Source: Gordonia shandongensis DSM 45094
Lineage (GTDB): Bacteria > Actinomycetota > Actinomycetes > Mycobacteriales > Mycobacteriaceae
Reading direction: 5' to 3'
NCBI RefSeq assembly: GCF_000423025.1
Contig: NZ_AUHE01000008.1
Span: forward strand, 83,525 to 147,524
DNA: 64,000 nt
The position numbers and the translations under genes are program-made. Of this stretch, positions 46,936 to 55,636 are shown piece after piece (within the stretch, counting starts at the first letter, position 1; every line of letters begins with the position of its first letter). The notes under the pieces are model-generated. The model worked only from the letters and a program-made list of their open reading frames with translations, searched no databases and was not told where the DNA came from.

Positions 46936-47286
46936 ATGACCGTCCAGAACGAAACGACCGCCACCGGCATCCTGTTGACCGACGCCGCAGCCTCCAAGGC
47001 CAAGGCGCTGCTCGACCAGGAAGGCCGTGACGACCTCGCGTTGCGCATCGCCGTGCAACCCGGCGGCTGTGCGGGCCTGCGCTACCAGCTGTTCTTCGAC
47101 GACCGCAGCCTCGACGGCGACGTCGTCACCGACTTCAACGGCGTCAAGCTGGCCGTCGACCGGATGAGCGCGCCGTACGTCCAGGGCGCGACGATCGACT
47201 TCGTCGACAGCATCGAGAAGCAGGGCTTCACGATCGACAACCCGCAGGCCACCGGCAGCTGTGCCTGCGGCGACTCCTTCAACTGA
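46936..47286 (+). CDS. Iron-sulphur cluster insertion/assembly protein, IscA/ErpA family
   Basis: A 116-residue A-type carrier: LTDAAASKAKALLDQEGRDDLALRIAVQPGGCAGLRYQLFFDD with the first conserved cysteine (about residue 44), GVKLAVDRMSAPYVQGATIDFVDSIEKQGFTIDNP and the C-terminal pair SCACGDSF. All three cysteines for cluster binding are present. The open frame extends to 46711, but ATG 46936 has GAGGGAG 5 nt upstream and the normal N-terminus. Matches Rv2204c. LipA, QcrA and other Fe-S proteins in the window are plausible clients. Probably has its own promoter after the repeat. Confidence 0.95.
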   Translation: MTVQNETTATGILLTDAAASKAKALLDQEGRDDLALRIAVQPGGCAGLRYQLFFDDRSLDGDVVTDFNGVKLAVDRMSAPYVQGATIDFVDSIEKQGFTIDNPQATGSCACGDSFN

Positions 47287-48366
<1,080 letters not shown>

Positions 48367-48551
48367 CGTCCGTGTGAGGTCGGTCGTCGGCCGGCGACGT
48401 CGGGTGGACAATTCCCTGTTCTGCGTCAGTTCGTAGACAGTTTGTGGTTGAGTGTTGTGACCATAGTCATCATGTGCGACTGACGGCCCGCGAGGGTCTG
48501 GGGGCCTGGTCTCAGCACGTCTCACGACGCCGTCGTCGGTGAGGAGCGATC

Positions 48552-49949
48552 ATGCAGTCGTGGTCGGCGATCGTCGAGGACCTGGAGTCGAACTGGCTGG
48601 TGTACGCCTCCATGCCGGTGATCGCGGCCCTGATCGGCTGGGGCACCAAGCTGGTCGCGATCAAGATGATGTTCCGTCCCCAGCGGTTCATCGGGATCGG
48701 ACGGCTCGGCTGGCAGGGCATCATCCCCCGCCGCGCGCCGCAGATGGTCGAGGTCCTGTGCGAGACCCTCACCGGCCGCCTCATCACCGCCGGTGAGATC
48801 GCCGCACGCGTCGACGGTGCCGAGATCGCGGCCCTCATCGAGCGCCCGCTGCGCGCGGAGACCGCGACCATCGCCCGCCGCGTGCTCCCGGAGTATCAGC
48901 CGGCGTTGTGGCGGCTCCTGCCTCCGGTGGCGCAGGACGCGCTGGTGGAACGCATTCAGGACGCCGCACCCGACGTGGTCGTCAGAATCACGGAGGCGAT
49001 CACCGAGAACGTCGACGACGTCTTCGATCTGCAGGAGATGGTGACCGCGGAGTTCCTCGAGGATCCGGACACCCTGGAGTCGATGTTCCTCGACGTCGGT
49101 CGTCGCGAATTCGCATTCATCCGGCGCAGCGGACTGGTGTTCGGGTTCGGCATCGGTCTGATTCAACTCGTGGTGTGGGCGCTGTTCCGCAATCCGTACA
49201 TGATGCCGCTCTTCGGTCTGTTCACCGGCTGGTTCACCGATTGGGCGGCGCTCAAGCTGATCTTCAATCCGAAGGAGCCGACCAGATACCTCGGCGTGAT
49301 CACCTGGCAGGGGCTGTTCCTCAAGCATCGGATCCCGGTCTCCCAGGAGTACGGGACGCTGATCGCGAACCGGGTCCTGACCTCCGACCGGCTGATGGCG
49401 TCCCTGTTCACCGGGCCGCGGTCGACCCGCGTCGCAGAGTTGATCGCCGAGGTCATGGAGGGCACGGTCCGCGACCACGTCGGTGATCTCGACGCACTGT
49501 CCGAACTGGATCCGACGAGACTTCCGCTGCTGCGTGAACTCGGCATCTCGTCGCTGCCCGGCCTCGACGGGGTCGATGCCGATCGGCTTCCCGCGGCGGG
49601 ACTGCTCGGGATGGTGTCGGGCGTGCTCGGCGGCCCGGCGCGCGGTGTGGCCGACGTCGGGCTGGACGTCGCGCGTGTGCAACCGATGTGTTCGGCGGCG
49701 GCCGAGGATCTGTTGGCCGTTCTACCGGGTCTGCTCGGCCGCGATGAGCCGCACGACTATCTGACCCGGGCGATGGGGATCCAGGAGGTCATGGCGGAGA
49801 AGATGTCGGCGATGACGCCCGAGGAGTTCGAGGGTGTCCTGCGCCCGGCGTTCCAGGCGGACGAGCGGACGTTGATCTTCGTCGGTGCGTTGCTGGGCTT
49901 CATGGTCGGCGAACTGCAGGTGCTCATGGTGGAGAACCTCACCCATTGA
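48552..49949 (+). CDS. DUF445 membrane protein
   Basis: A 465-residue protein of the DUF445 (YjiN/YheB) family. A hydrophobic N-terminal segment (about residues 15-36, LVYASMPVIAALIGWGTKLVAI) is followed by the conserved MMFRPQRFIG and GIIPRRAPQM, a long helical middle, a second pair of membrane segments (about 200-235, LVFGFGIGLIQLVVWALF and PLFGLFTGWFTDWAALKLIFNP, repeating the first motif), and a terminal helix (ERTLIFVGALLGFMVGELQVLMV). The internal repeat of the G-x-x-T-(D/K)-W/L-x-A-(I/L)-K-x-x-F-x-P motif is typical. The function is unknown. GGTGAGGAG precedes the ATG. By my recollection it is absent between adoK and asnB in M. tuberculosis. Confidence 0.87.
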   Translation: MQSWSAIVEDLESNWLVYASMPVIAALIGWGTKLVAIKMMFRPQRFIGIGRLGWQGIIPRRAPQMVEVLCETLTGRLITAGEIAARVDGAEIAALIERPLRAETATIARRVLPEYQPALWRLLPPVAQDALVERIQDAAPDVVVRITEAITENVDDVFDLQEMVTAEFLEDPDTLESMFLDVGRREFAFIRRSGLVFGFGIGLIQLVVWALFRNPYMMPLFGLFTGWFTDWAALKLIFNPKEPTRYLGVITWQGLFLKHRIPVSQEYGTLIANRVLTSDRLMASLFTGPRSTRVAELIAEVMEGTVRDHVGDLDALSELDPTRLPLLRELGISSLPGLDGVDADRLPAAGLLGMVSGVLGGPARGVADVGLDVARVQPMCSAAAEDLLAVLPGLLGRDEPHDYLTRAMGIQEVMAEKMSAMTPEEFEGVLRPAFQADERTLIFVGALLGFMVGELQVLMVENLTH

Positions 49950-49972
49950 TGTGAAGTGCATCACAACGCATT

Positions 49973-50019
49973 GCGTAAAATTACGCGTGGCGTAAAGTCG
50001 ATATTACGCAAACGCGTAA
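49973..50019. promoter_or_regulatory. Cluster of five GCGTAA/TTACGC boxes upstream of the phasin-like gene
   Basis: GCGTAA at 49973, 49990 and 50014, and its complement TTACGC at 49981 and 50004: five half-sites in 47 bp. The first two form an inverted repeat with a 2-nt spacer and the third and fourth one with an 8-nt spacer. A possible -10 (TATTAC, 50002-50007) lies inside the cluster, so a bound protein would block transcription. The same box recurs upstream of the PhaR-like gene. Confidence 0.75.
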
Positions 50020-50059
50020 GGCAAAGTGAACATCACCACCGGAACACACGGGAGACATC

Positions 50060-50332
50060 ATGACCGACACCGCGAAGACCACCAAGAAGGCCGACAAGAA
50101 GACCGCCAAGAAGGCCGTCAACGAGCCGTCGATCACCAACTTCCTCGGCGACGTCGTCGACTCGACCAAGACCCTCGTCGCCAACCTCATCGACACCGCC
50201 GCCGACGCGGAGAAGAAGGCCCGCAAGAGCGGCTCGAAGATCGCGAAGAAGGAGGTCAAGAAGCTGCGCAAGCAGACCGAGAGCCTCAACGAGCAGGTCG
50301 ACAAGCTCGCCAAGATCAACAAGAAGAAGTGA
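50060..50332 (+). CDS. Small Lys/Ala-rich phasin-like protein
   Basis: A 90-residue basic protein, about one quarter lysine. It has a Lys-rich N-terminus (AKTTKKADKKTAKK), a short amphipathic/hydrophobic centre (SITNFLGDVVDSTKTLVANLIDTA, about 24-47) and a Lys/Glu coiled coil to the end (ARKSGSKIAKKEVKKLRKQTESLNEQVDKLAKI). GGGAG lies 6 nt before the ATG. It has no signal peptide and no recognised domain. Composition and position before a PhaR-like regulator suggest a phasin, i.e. a coat protein of polyhydroxyalkanoate or lipid inclusions; a histone-like or HBHA-like protein is an alternative. Expression should be controlled by the five-box operator just upstream. Confidence 0.72.
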   Translation: MTDTAKTTKKADKKTAKKAVNEPSITNFLGDVVDSTKTLVANLIDTAADAEKKARKSGSKIAKKEVKKLRKQTESLNEQVDKLAKINKKK

Positions 50333-50442
50333 TCGACGCACCGCGAAACCGTCATCGCCCGGAGTCCGGCCCATGCCCGGAGCTCCGGGCGATGGCATGC
50401 GTGCAGACTCCCAGCCCCGCACGGCCCGACGTGCAACGCGCC

Positions 50443-50461
50443 GCGTAAACAACCCGCGTAA
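50443..50461. promoter_or_regulatory. Two GCGTAA boxes upstream of the PhaR-like gene
   Basis: CCGCGTAAAC occurs twice in direct repeat 13 bp apart (boxes at 50443 and 50456), about 62 bp before the ATG at 50523. Same hexamer as upstream of the phasin-like gene. Confidence 0.68.
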
Positions 50462-50522
50462 ACTACACGTGGATGAAGACGACGGCGGTCCGCGGGGCCG
50501 TTCCCGAGACGAAGGATCGGAC

Positions 50523-51053
50523 ATGGCAGACGGGGACCCCTACCTGATCAAGCGCTACTCCAACCGCAAGCTGTACGACTCGGTGCGACGGCGGTTCACC
50601 ACGCTCGACGAGATCGCCGCCCTCATCGACTCCGGCGTCAAGATCGTCGTGCGCGATCACGACGCCGGAACCGACCGGACCGAGGAGGTCCTGGCGCAAC
50701 TGCTGCGCCGACGGGCCATCAGTCGGCCCGGTGCGGCCGGGCTGCTCGCCGACCTCCTGCGTGCCCCGGCCGACGTGGCGGGGAGCATCGTCGGCGGACT
50801 GCAGCCAGACCGGCAGGCGTCATCGGCAGGGGACACAGAAGACGGGGTTGCAGAAGACGGGGAGGCAGCAGACGGGGAGGCAGCAGACGGGGCAGGGGAT
50901 TCGGCCGACGTCGTCGACGAGACTCCGCCGCCGGAACGCACCGAAGCCGACTACGAACGCCAGCAGGACGAGATCAAAGAACTGCGCGACCAGGTCAGCC
51001 AGCTGACGCAGGCCGTCACACAACTGCTCTCGGAGCGACGCGCCGACGACTGA
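50523..51053 (+). CDS. PhaR-type polyhydroxyalkanoate synthesis regulator
   Basis: A 176-residue protein whose N-terminus is the PHA-regulator DNA-binding domain: YLIKRYSNRKLYDSVRRRFTTLDEIAALIDSGVKIVVRDHDAGTDRTEEVLAQLL (about residues 6-62). A middle region (RPGAAGLLADLLRAPADVAGSIVGGL) may bind granules, then a low-complexity acidic repeat (EDG/ADG, about 100-127) and a C-terminal coiled coil (ADYERQQDEIKELRDQVSQLTQAVTQLL). PhaR proteins repress phasin genes and their own and are released by nascent polymer. The ATG at 50523 has AAGGA upstream; an upstream GTG at 50470 is possible but lacks the ribosome site. No PHA synthase gene is in this window. Confidence 0.82.
   Translation: MADGDPYLIKRYSNRKLYDSVRRRFTTLDEIAALIDSGVKIVVRDHDAGTDRTEEVLAQLLRRRAISRPGAAGLLADLLRAPADVAGSIVGGLQPDRQASSAGDTEDGVAEDGEAADGEAADGAGDSADVVDETPPPERTEADYERQQDEIKELRDQVSQLTQAVTQLLSERRADD
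50835..50894 (+). repeat. Four 15-bp repeats in the PhaR-like gene
   Basis: ACAGAAGACGGGGTT, GCAGAAGACGGGGAG, GCAGCAGACGGGGAG and GCAGCAGACGGGGCA, in frame as acidic (A)EDG/ADG units between the DNA-binding domain and the coiled coil. Shares the CAGACGGGG core seen in the cobC and cobUT arrays. Confidence 0.94.
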
Positions 51054-51098
51054 CCGACCCATCCGCGTCGGCGAATCGAGACCGAGGCACGGCCCGAG

Positions 51099-53024
51099 TC
51101 AGAGACGCACCGGATAGTCGCGGTCCTCGATCGTCGGCTCGATGCTCCCGTCGACGAAGATCCCGTACCAGATCATGAAGCACAGGACCGTCCAGAGTCG
51201 TCGGCTGTTGTCGACCGCCCCGCGGCGATGCTCGTCGAGCATCTCGAGGACGAACGCCCTGTCGTAGATGTGGTCGGTGTCCGACGCCGTGATGAGATCG
51301 CGCGCCCACTCGTACATCTCCGGGCCGGCGAGCCAGTGCCGGATCGGGACGGGGAACCCGAGCTTGCGGCGGTGCAGGACATGCGCGGGAACGATCTGCT
51401 CCAAAGCCTTCCGGAGCGCATACTTGGTGGTCCCGTGGGCGATCTTCTCGTCGAAGGGCAACTGCTCGGCGACGTCGAAGACCTCCCTGTCCAGGAAGGG
51501 GACGCGGAGCTCGAGGGAGTTCGCCATCGTGATCTTGTCGGCCTTCACGAGGATGTCACCGCGCAGCCAGGTGAACAGATCCAGATGCTGCATGCGAGCC
51601 ACCGGGTCGAGCCCCTCGCTCATCGCGTAGATCGGCGCGGTGACGTCGGTGTGCGTCCAGTCCTCCCGGAACGTCCGCAGCACCGACCGGAGTCGAGCAT
51701 CGTCGAAGCTGCGCGCGTTCCCGTAATAGCGCTCCTCCAACGGCAGTGAGCCGCGGTGCAGGAGGCTCTTGCCGCGCGTCCCCTCCGGAATGCGGTCGGA
51801 CACCGCACCCATGAGCCTGCGCATCCGCGGTCCGGCCCTGTCGAAGGCCTTCAGCGACAGCGGCTCCTTGTAGATCGTGTAGCCGCCGAACAATTCGTCC
51901 GCACCCTCGCCGGACAGCACCACCTTGACGTGCTTGCGGGCCTCGGCCGCCACGAAGTACAGCGGCACCAGTGCGGGGTCGGCCACCGGATCGTCCAGGT
52001 ACCAGATGATCGTCGGGAGCGCCTGAATGAACTCCGCCGGGCTGACCACCTTCACCACGTGCCGCGCCCCGATCGCCTCCGCCGACTCGGCTGCGACATC
52101 GATCTCGGAGTACCCGTCACGCTCGAAGCCGGTCGTGAACGTGACCAGGTCGGGATTGTGTTGGATCGCCAACGCGGCGATCGCCGTCGAGTCGATGCCC
52201 CCCGACAGGAACGATCCGACCGTCACGTCGGCACGCATGTGCTTTGCCACCGAGTCCCGCAGCGCGTCGGCGATCTCGTCGTACCGCTTCTGTTCGCCGG
52301 GCGTCGTGAACCGACGGACCGAGAACCGCGGGAAGAAGTAGCGCGTCACCTCTGGCGCGGCACCCGGACGCAGACGGGCGTGGCAACCGGACTCGAGTCG
52401 GCGGACCGCGGAGTGAAGCGTCTCGGGCTCGGGCACATATTGCAGGACGGTGTAGTGCTCGATCGCCCGATCATCGAGATCGGCCGGAAGGCCGAGACGG
52501 TCGAGCAGCGCCAGGACGCTCTTCTTCTCGCTGCCGAACGCGGTGCCTCGGGGGCCGGTGGCGACGAACAGCGGTTTGATGCCGAACGGATCACGCGCGA
52601 TGAACAACTCGCGGGTCTCGGTGTCCCAGACGGCGAACGCGAACATCCCCCGCAGCTTGTGCACCACGTCGGCACCCCAGTGGTGGAAGCCGGCGACGAT
52701 CGGCTCCCCGTCGCCCTCGGTGCGGAATTCGGCGCCGAAATCGCGTGCCAGCTCCTCCCGCACCTCCAGGTAGTTGTAGATCTCGCCGTTGAACGTGAGC
52801 GCGTAGCGTTCGGGACTCTCCGGCGGCCCCCACCGCAACGGTTGATGCGAGTGCTCGATGTCGATGATCGACAACCGGTTGAAGCCGAAGACCAGATCGT
52901 CGTCGTTCCAGGTGCCCAGGTCGTCGGGTCCTCGGTGGCGCATGCACCGGGCCGCCGAGGCGATCAGTTCCGTCGTCGACGACGCCGTACCGTCGCTGGT
53001 GAGCATTCCGAGCAAGCCACACAC
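51099..53024 (-). CDS. asnB: Asparagine synthase (glutamine-hydrolysing)
   Basis: A 641-residue amidotransferase. The start GTG is followed directly by Cys2, the glutaminase nucleophile (CGLLGML), with RHRGPDD, FNGEIYNY and FAFAVWD in the N-terminal domain; the synthetase half has SFLSGGIDSTAIAA (ATP loop), LSGEGADELFGGY, LRGDILVKADKITMANSLELRVPFLD and KYALRKALEQIVP. Matches Rv2201. Some family members amidate envelope precursors rather than aspartate, and it lies near respiratory genes only by synteny. It is divergent from ctaC with a 315-bp gap and converges on the PhaR-like gene (45 bp between stops). Confidence 0.96.
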   Translation of the reverse strand: MCGLLGMLTSDGTASSTTELIASAARCMRHRGPDDLGTWNDDDLVFGFNRLSIIDIEHSHQPLRWGPPESPERYALTFNGEIYNYLEVREELARDFGAEFRTEGDGEPIVAGFHHWGADVVHKLRGMFAFAVWDTETRELFIARDPFGIKPLFVATGPRGTAFGSEKKSVLALLDRLGLPADLDDRAIEHYTVLQYVPEPETLHSAVRRLESGCHARLRPGAAPEVTRYFFPRFSVRRFTTPGEQKRYDEIADALRDSVAKHMRADVTVGSFLSGGIDSTAIAALAIQHNPDLVTFTTGFERDGYSEIDVAAESAEAIGARHVVKVVSPAEFIQALPTIIWYLDDPVADPALVPLYFVAAEARKHVKVVLSGEGADELFGGYTIYKEPLSLKAFDRAGPRMRRLMGAVSDRIPEGTRGKSLLHRGSLPLEERYYGNARSFDDARLRSVLRTFREDWTHTDVTAPIYAMSEGLDPVARMQHLDLFTWLRGDILVKADKITMANSLELRVPFLDREVFDVAEQLPFDEKIAHGTTKYALRKALEQIVPAHVLHRRKLGFPVPIRHWLAGPEMYEWARDLITASDTDHIYDRAFVLEMLDEHRRGAVDNSRRLWTVLCFMIWYGIFVDGSIEPTIEDRDYPVRL

Positions 53025-53339
53025 GGTGTCAGGGCCTCATTTCGATCAAGCGGGCAAGGGGGCGCGACGGGCGCGCGAGCGTTTCCACTATGCCGCAGAA
53101 CGGGGCGCGCATGCGACTCCGACGCACGCCGACGAGGCGCGTCTCCCGCGCGCGAACCTCCTGGACTGGACCCGTATTCCCAGGTGGGGCAAAATCAATC
53201 GCGAAACAGCGAACCCCAATCACGACGAGATCGCCGGGTTGGTCTACGCTGCGTAGTACTAGGTGCAAGAATTGCGTCGAGGGGCTCGTCGTCCGTCGAA
53301 GTGAGACTTGAAAGAACAGCTCCCTGCCAGCAGGAAGGC
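53025..53339. other. Intergenic region between divergent asnB and ctaC
   Basis: 315 bp with lower GC than its flanks around 53185-53275 (AAAATCAATCGCGAAACAGCG, TAGTACTAGG). It must hold the promoters of both asnB and the ctaC-ctaF unit. TAGTAC/TACTAG near 53255 is a possible -10 for ctaC, giving an untranslated leader of about 75 nt. No protein-coding frame, RNA fold or repeat array is convincing. Confidence 0.5.
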
Positions 53340-54482
53340 GTGAAATTGACGAACGGTGTACGGCCGTCGGCGCGACGGAAGGGATCGCCGTCGCGAATGA
53401 TCAAGCGACTCAGCGGTCTCGCAGTGCTCGGCGTCGGCGTGCTGATGACGTCGGGCTGCAGTGCCGACGAGGTGCTGCGCTTCGGTTGGCCGGAGGGCAT
53501 CACCCCCGAGGCTGAGGCCAACCGCGTCTTCTGGACATGGGTGGTCATCGCCGCGCTGGCCATGGGTGCGCTGGTCTGGGGCCTGATCTTCTGGACCATC
53601 ACGTTCCATCGCCGTAAGAAGGACAGCACGCCGGAGGACGAGTTCCCTCGCCAGACCGGATACAACGTGCCGCTGGAGTTGGCGTACACCGCCATCCCGT
53701 TCGTCCTGGTCGCCGTGCTGTTCTACTTCACCGTCGTCGTCCAGAACAAGATGGAGCACAAGGAGGAGAACCCGTCGGTCGTCGTCAACGTCACCGCCTT
53801 CCAGTGGAACTGGAAGTTCGGGTACAACTCCGTGAACATCGACGGCAAGCAGCTCGTCGACGCCAAGCAGGACTCGCGGCGCGGCACGCCCTTCGAGGAG
53901 CAGATCCCGAAGTACCGCGAAGAGGACGGTAAGACCGAGAAGGTCCTCGGACCGGCCGGTGGCCGCTACGCAGAGGTGCGCGACTACCTGGCGTACGACA
54001 AGATCGAGACCCTCGGCACGTCGGCCGAGATCCCGATCCTCGTCCTGCCCGTCGACACCCGCATCGAGTTCGACCTGGCCGCGGCCGACGTCGTCCACTC
54101 TTTCTGGATTCCGGAATTCCTGTTCAAGCGTGACGTCATGCCGTTCCCCGAGCAGAACCACCAGGACCCGAAGTTCCAGATCTCCAAGATCGATCGCGAG
54201 GGCGCCTTCGTGGGACGTTGCGCGGAGATGTGCGGCACGTACCACGCGATGATGAACTTCGAGCTCCGAGCGGTCAGCAAGGACACCTTCACGCGCTACA
54301 TCGAGTACCGCAAGGCCCACCCGGACGCCACCAATGCGCAGGCGCTCGAGGCTGTCTGCCAGGTGCCCGAGTCGGTCACCACGGTGCCGTTCGACACCCG
54401 ACGCGTCTCCAACGGGACCACTCCCAAGGAGATCGGCGACGCGAACGACACGTCCATCGCCCAGTGCACAATGAAGGATTAA
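53340..54482 (+). CDS. ctaC: Cytochrome c oxidase subunit II (lipoprotein)
   Basis: Cu-A subunit of the aa3 oxidase, 380 residues. The signal peptide ends in lipobox LMTSGC (Cys40), so the mature protein is a lipoprotein. Two helices follow (about 63-85 and 107-130), then the extracellular cupredoxin domain: FQWNWKFGY, HSFWIPEFLFKRDVMP, and the Cu-A ligands in CAEMCGTYHAMMNFEL. GTG 53340 is chosen, with AGGAAGG just upstream; ATG 53397 would trim the basic leader, so the start is uncertain. The longer open frame back to 51756 is the shadow of asnB. Followed by ctaF after 6 bp. Confidence 0.95.
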   Translation: MKLTNGVRPSARRKGSPSRMIKRLSGLAVLGVGVLMTSGCSADEVLRFGWPEGITPEAEANRVFWTWVVIAALAMGALVWGLIFWTITFHRRKKDSTPEDEFPRQTGYNVPLELAYTAIPFVLVAVLFYFTVVVQNKMEHKEENPSVVVNVTAFQWNWKFGYNSVNIDGKQLVDAKQDSRRGTPFEEQIPKYREEDGKTEKVLGPAGGRYAEVRDYLAYDKIETLGTSAEIPILVLPVDTRIEFDLAAADVVHSFWIPEFLFKRDVMPFPEQNHQDPKFQISKIDREGAFVGRCAEMCGTYHAMMNFELRAVSKDTFTRYIEYRKAHPDATNAQALEAVCQVPESVTTVPFDTRRVSNGTTPKEIGDANDTSIAQCTMKD

Positions 54483-54488
54483 GAGACA

Positions 54489-54905
54489 ATGAAGGTCGAA
54501 GCACGAATCTTTGAGTCGATTGCGGCGTTCTTCTTCGTCGTCGGCATCGCTTACGTGGTCGCGACTCACTTCTACCGGACAGGCGTCGAGTGGGCCGGCG
54601 GAGTCTCGATGTTCTTCGCGGGTGGTCTCGCGTTGATCGCGGGAACCTACTTCCGCTTCGTCGCACGACGCGTCGAGATCCGCCCGGAGGACTACGACGA
54701 CGCGGAGATCGAAGACGGCGCCGGAGAGCTCGGCTTCTTCTCGCCGCACAGCTACTGGCCGGTGATGATCGCCGCGGGTGCCGCGGTGTTCGCCGTCGGA
54801 TTCGCCAGCGCGAACTGGTGGTTGGCCATCGCCTGTGTCATCGCGATCATCTGTGCGGTCGCCGGACTGGTCTTCGAGTACCACGTCGGGCCCGAGAAGC
54901 ACTGA
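54489..54905 (+). CDS. ctaF: Cytochrome c oxidase subunit IV (actinobacterial CtaF)
   Basis: A 138-residue small subunit of actinobacterial aa3 oxidase. It has four helices: about 10-28, 35-58 (WAGGVSMFFAGGLALIAGTYF), 88-108 and 112-130, with a polar loop YDDAEIEDGAGELGFFSPHSYWPV between the second and third. The length and PHSYWP motif match the Rv2199c family. It is 6 bp after ctaC and clearly in the same operon. The stop codon is in the first unit of a five-copy 17-bp repeat, and a strong terminator follows 94 bp downstream. Confidence 0.95.
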   Translation: MKVEARIFESIAAFFFVVGIAYVVATHFYRTGVEWAGGVSMFFAGGLALIAGTYFRFVARRVEIRPEDYDDAEIEDGAGELGFFSPHSYWPVMIAAGAAVFAVGFASANWWLAIACVIAIICAVAGLVFEYHVGPEKH

Positions 54906-54976
54906 CAGTCCTGAAACACTGACAGTCCTGAAACACTGACAGCCCAGAAACACTGACAGCCCAGAAACACTGACAG
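54900..54976 (+). repeat. Five 17-bp repeats spanning the ctaF stop codon
   Basis: CACTGACAG recurs at 54900, 54917, 54934, 54951 and 54968, exactly 17 bp apart; the unit is roughly CACTGACAGTCCTGAAA in the first copies and CACTGACAGCCCAGAAA in the later ones. The TGA in the first unit is the ctaF stop. Repeated TGA triplets occur in all three frames. Confidence 0.95.
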
Positions 54977-54998
54977 GGCGCAGACGACAGCAGTACTG

Positions 54999-55036
54999 AG
55001 GTCGCACCCGGGGATTCCCCGGGTGCGACCTCTTTT
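54999..55036 (+). terminator. Rho-independent terminator of ctaC-ctaF
   Basis: AGGTCGCACCCGGGG and CCCCGGGTGCGACCT form a perfect 15-bp stem with a 3-nt loop (ATT), followed by CTTTT. The strongest intrinsic terminator in the window. Confidence 0.95.
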
Positions 55037-55084
55037 GCGCAGCCGATCGCCCTCTGGGGCCGCTGGATCCACCGAAACGTGAGT

Positions 55085-55131
55085 ACTGCCGTATTCTGTG
55101 ACCCGATTCGGGTCACGAAGTACGGCACAGT
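55085..55131. promoter_or_regulatory. Long interrupted inverted repeat
   Basis: GTGACCCGATTCGGGTCAC (55098-55116) is a perfect palindrome around one central base; outer arms ACTGCCGTA and TACGGC-ACAGT extend the pairing with a small internal loop and a 2-nt bulge. There is no T-run. Could be an operator or a structured RNA; it lies 50 bp after the ctaF terminator. Confidence 0.6.
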
Positions 55132-55324
55132 GCTTCTGGAGGGCCGGGGCCATGCGGCAGGCAATTGCGATCGGTGGCGCTGTCTGAGGCCCGCATGTCT
55201 TGCCGGTGTCCTCACTGCCGTTGTGGGCGCGGTGGTCTTCCTCCTCCAGGGGAGCGAGGCCTCACCAGCTCGCTGAGCCAGCCGTATCTCATCGGAGGGA
55301 TGACAGCATTCGCGATCATTAGTT

Positions 55325-55369
55325 GCCGCATCGATCAGTGCCGCATCGATCAGTGCCGCATCGATCCGG
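55325..55369 (+). repeat. Three 15-bp repeats
   Basis: GCCGCATCGATCAGT twice and GCCGCATCGATCCGG once, in the gene-poor region. Every frame stays open through it (RIDQC, PHRSV). Confidence 0.92.
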
Positions 55370-55406
55370 GACGACGCCCGCCACAGCACGGCGCCCGCGC
55401 AGCACG

Positions 55407-55480
55407 GCCGTCCTCCAGTGGCCGTCCTCGCAGTGGCCGTCTTCCCCGTGGCCGTCGTCAGTCCCCGTGGCCGTCGTCGC
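55407..55480 (+). repeat. GTGGCCGTC-rich 15-bp repeats
   Basis: At least four units of the form (A/C)GTGGCCGTC(C/T)TC(G/C)C, with one irregular 20-bp interval that changes phase near 55450. Confidence 0.8.
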
Positions 55481-55636
55481 AGCGGCCGGCGTTGCAGCGG
55501 CGAACCTGTACTTCTGGAGCGCCTTCGCCTAGGTCGTTTCTCCCCGCTCCCCGTGACCGATGAGTGCTGCAGGAGCGTCCCACGGCCCGCCGGAGACGGG
55601 CCACCAGCCGCAGCAGCCGACCGTCACACCCGCGAC

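Noticed and set aside
51756..53339. Large 5' extension giving a 908-residue ctaC
   Set aside because: Antisense of asnB; no oxidase similarity, and the lipoprotein signal peptide begins after 53340.
55323..55532. 69-residue TTG-start ORF as a confident membrane protein
   Set aside because: The N-terminal half is repeat-derived, the start has no support and the hydrophobic frame changes within the array; reported only as possible decay.
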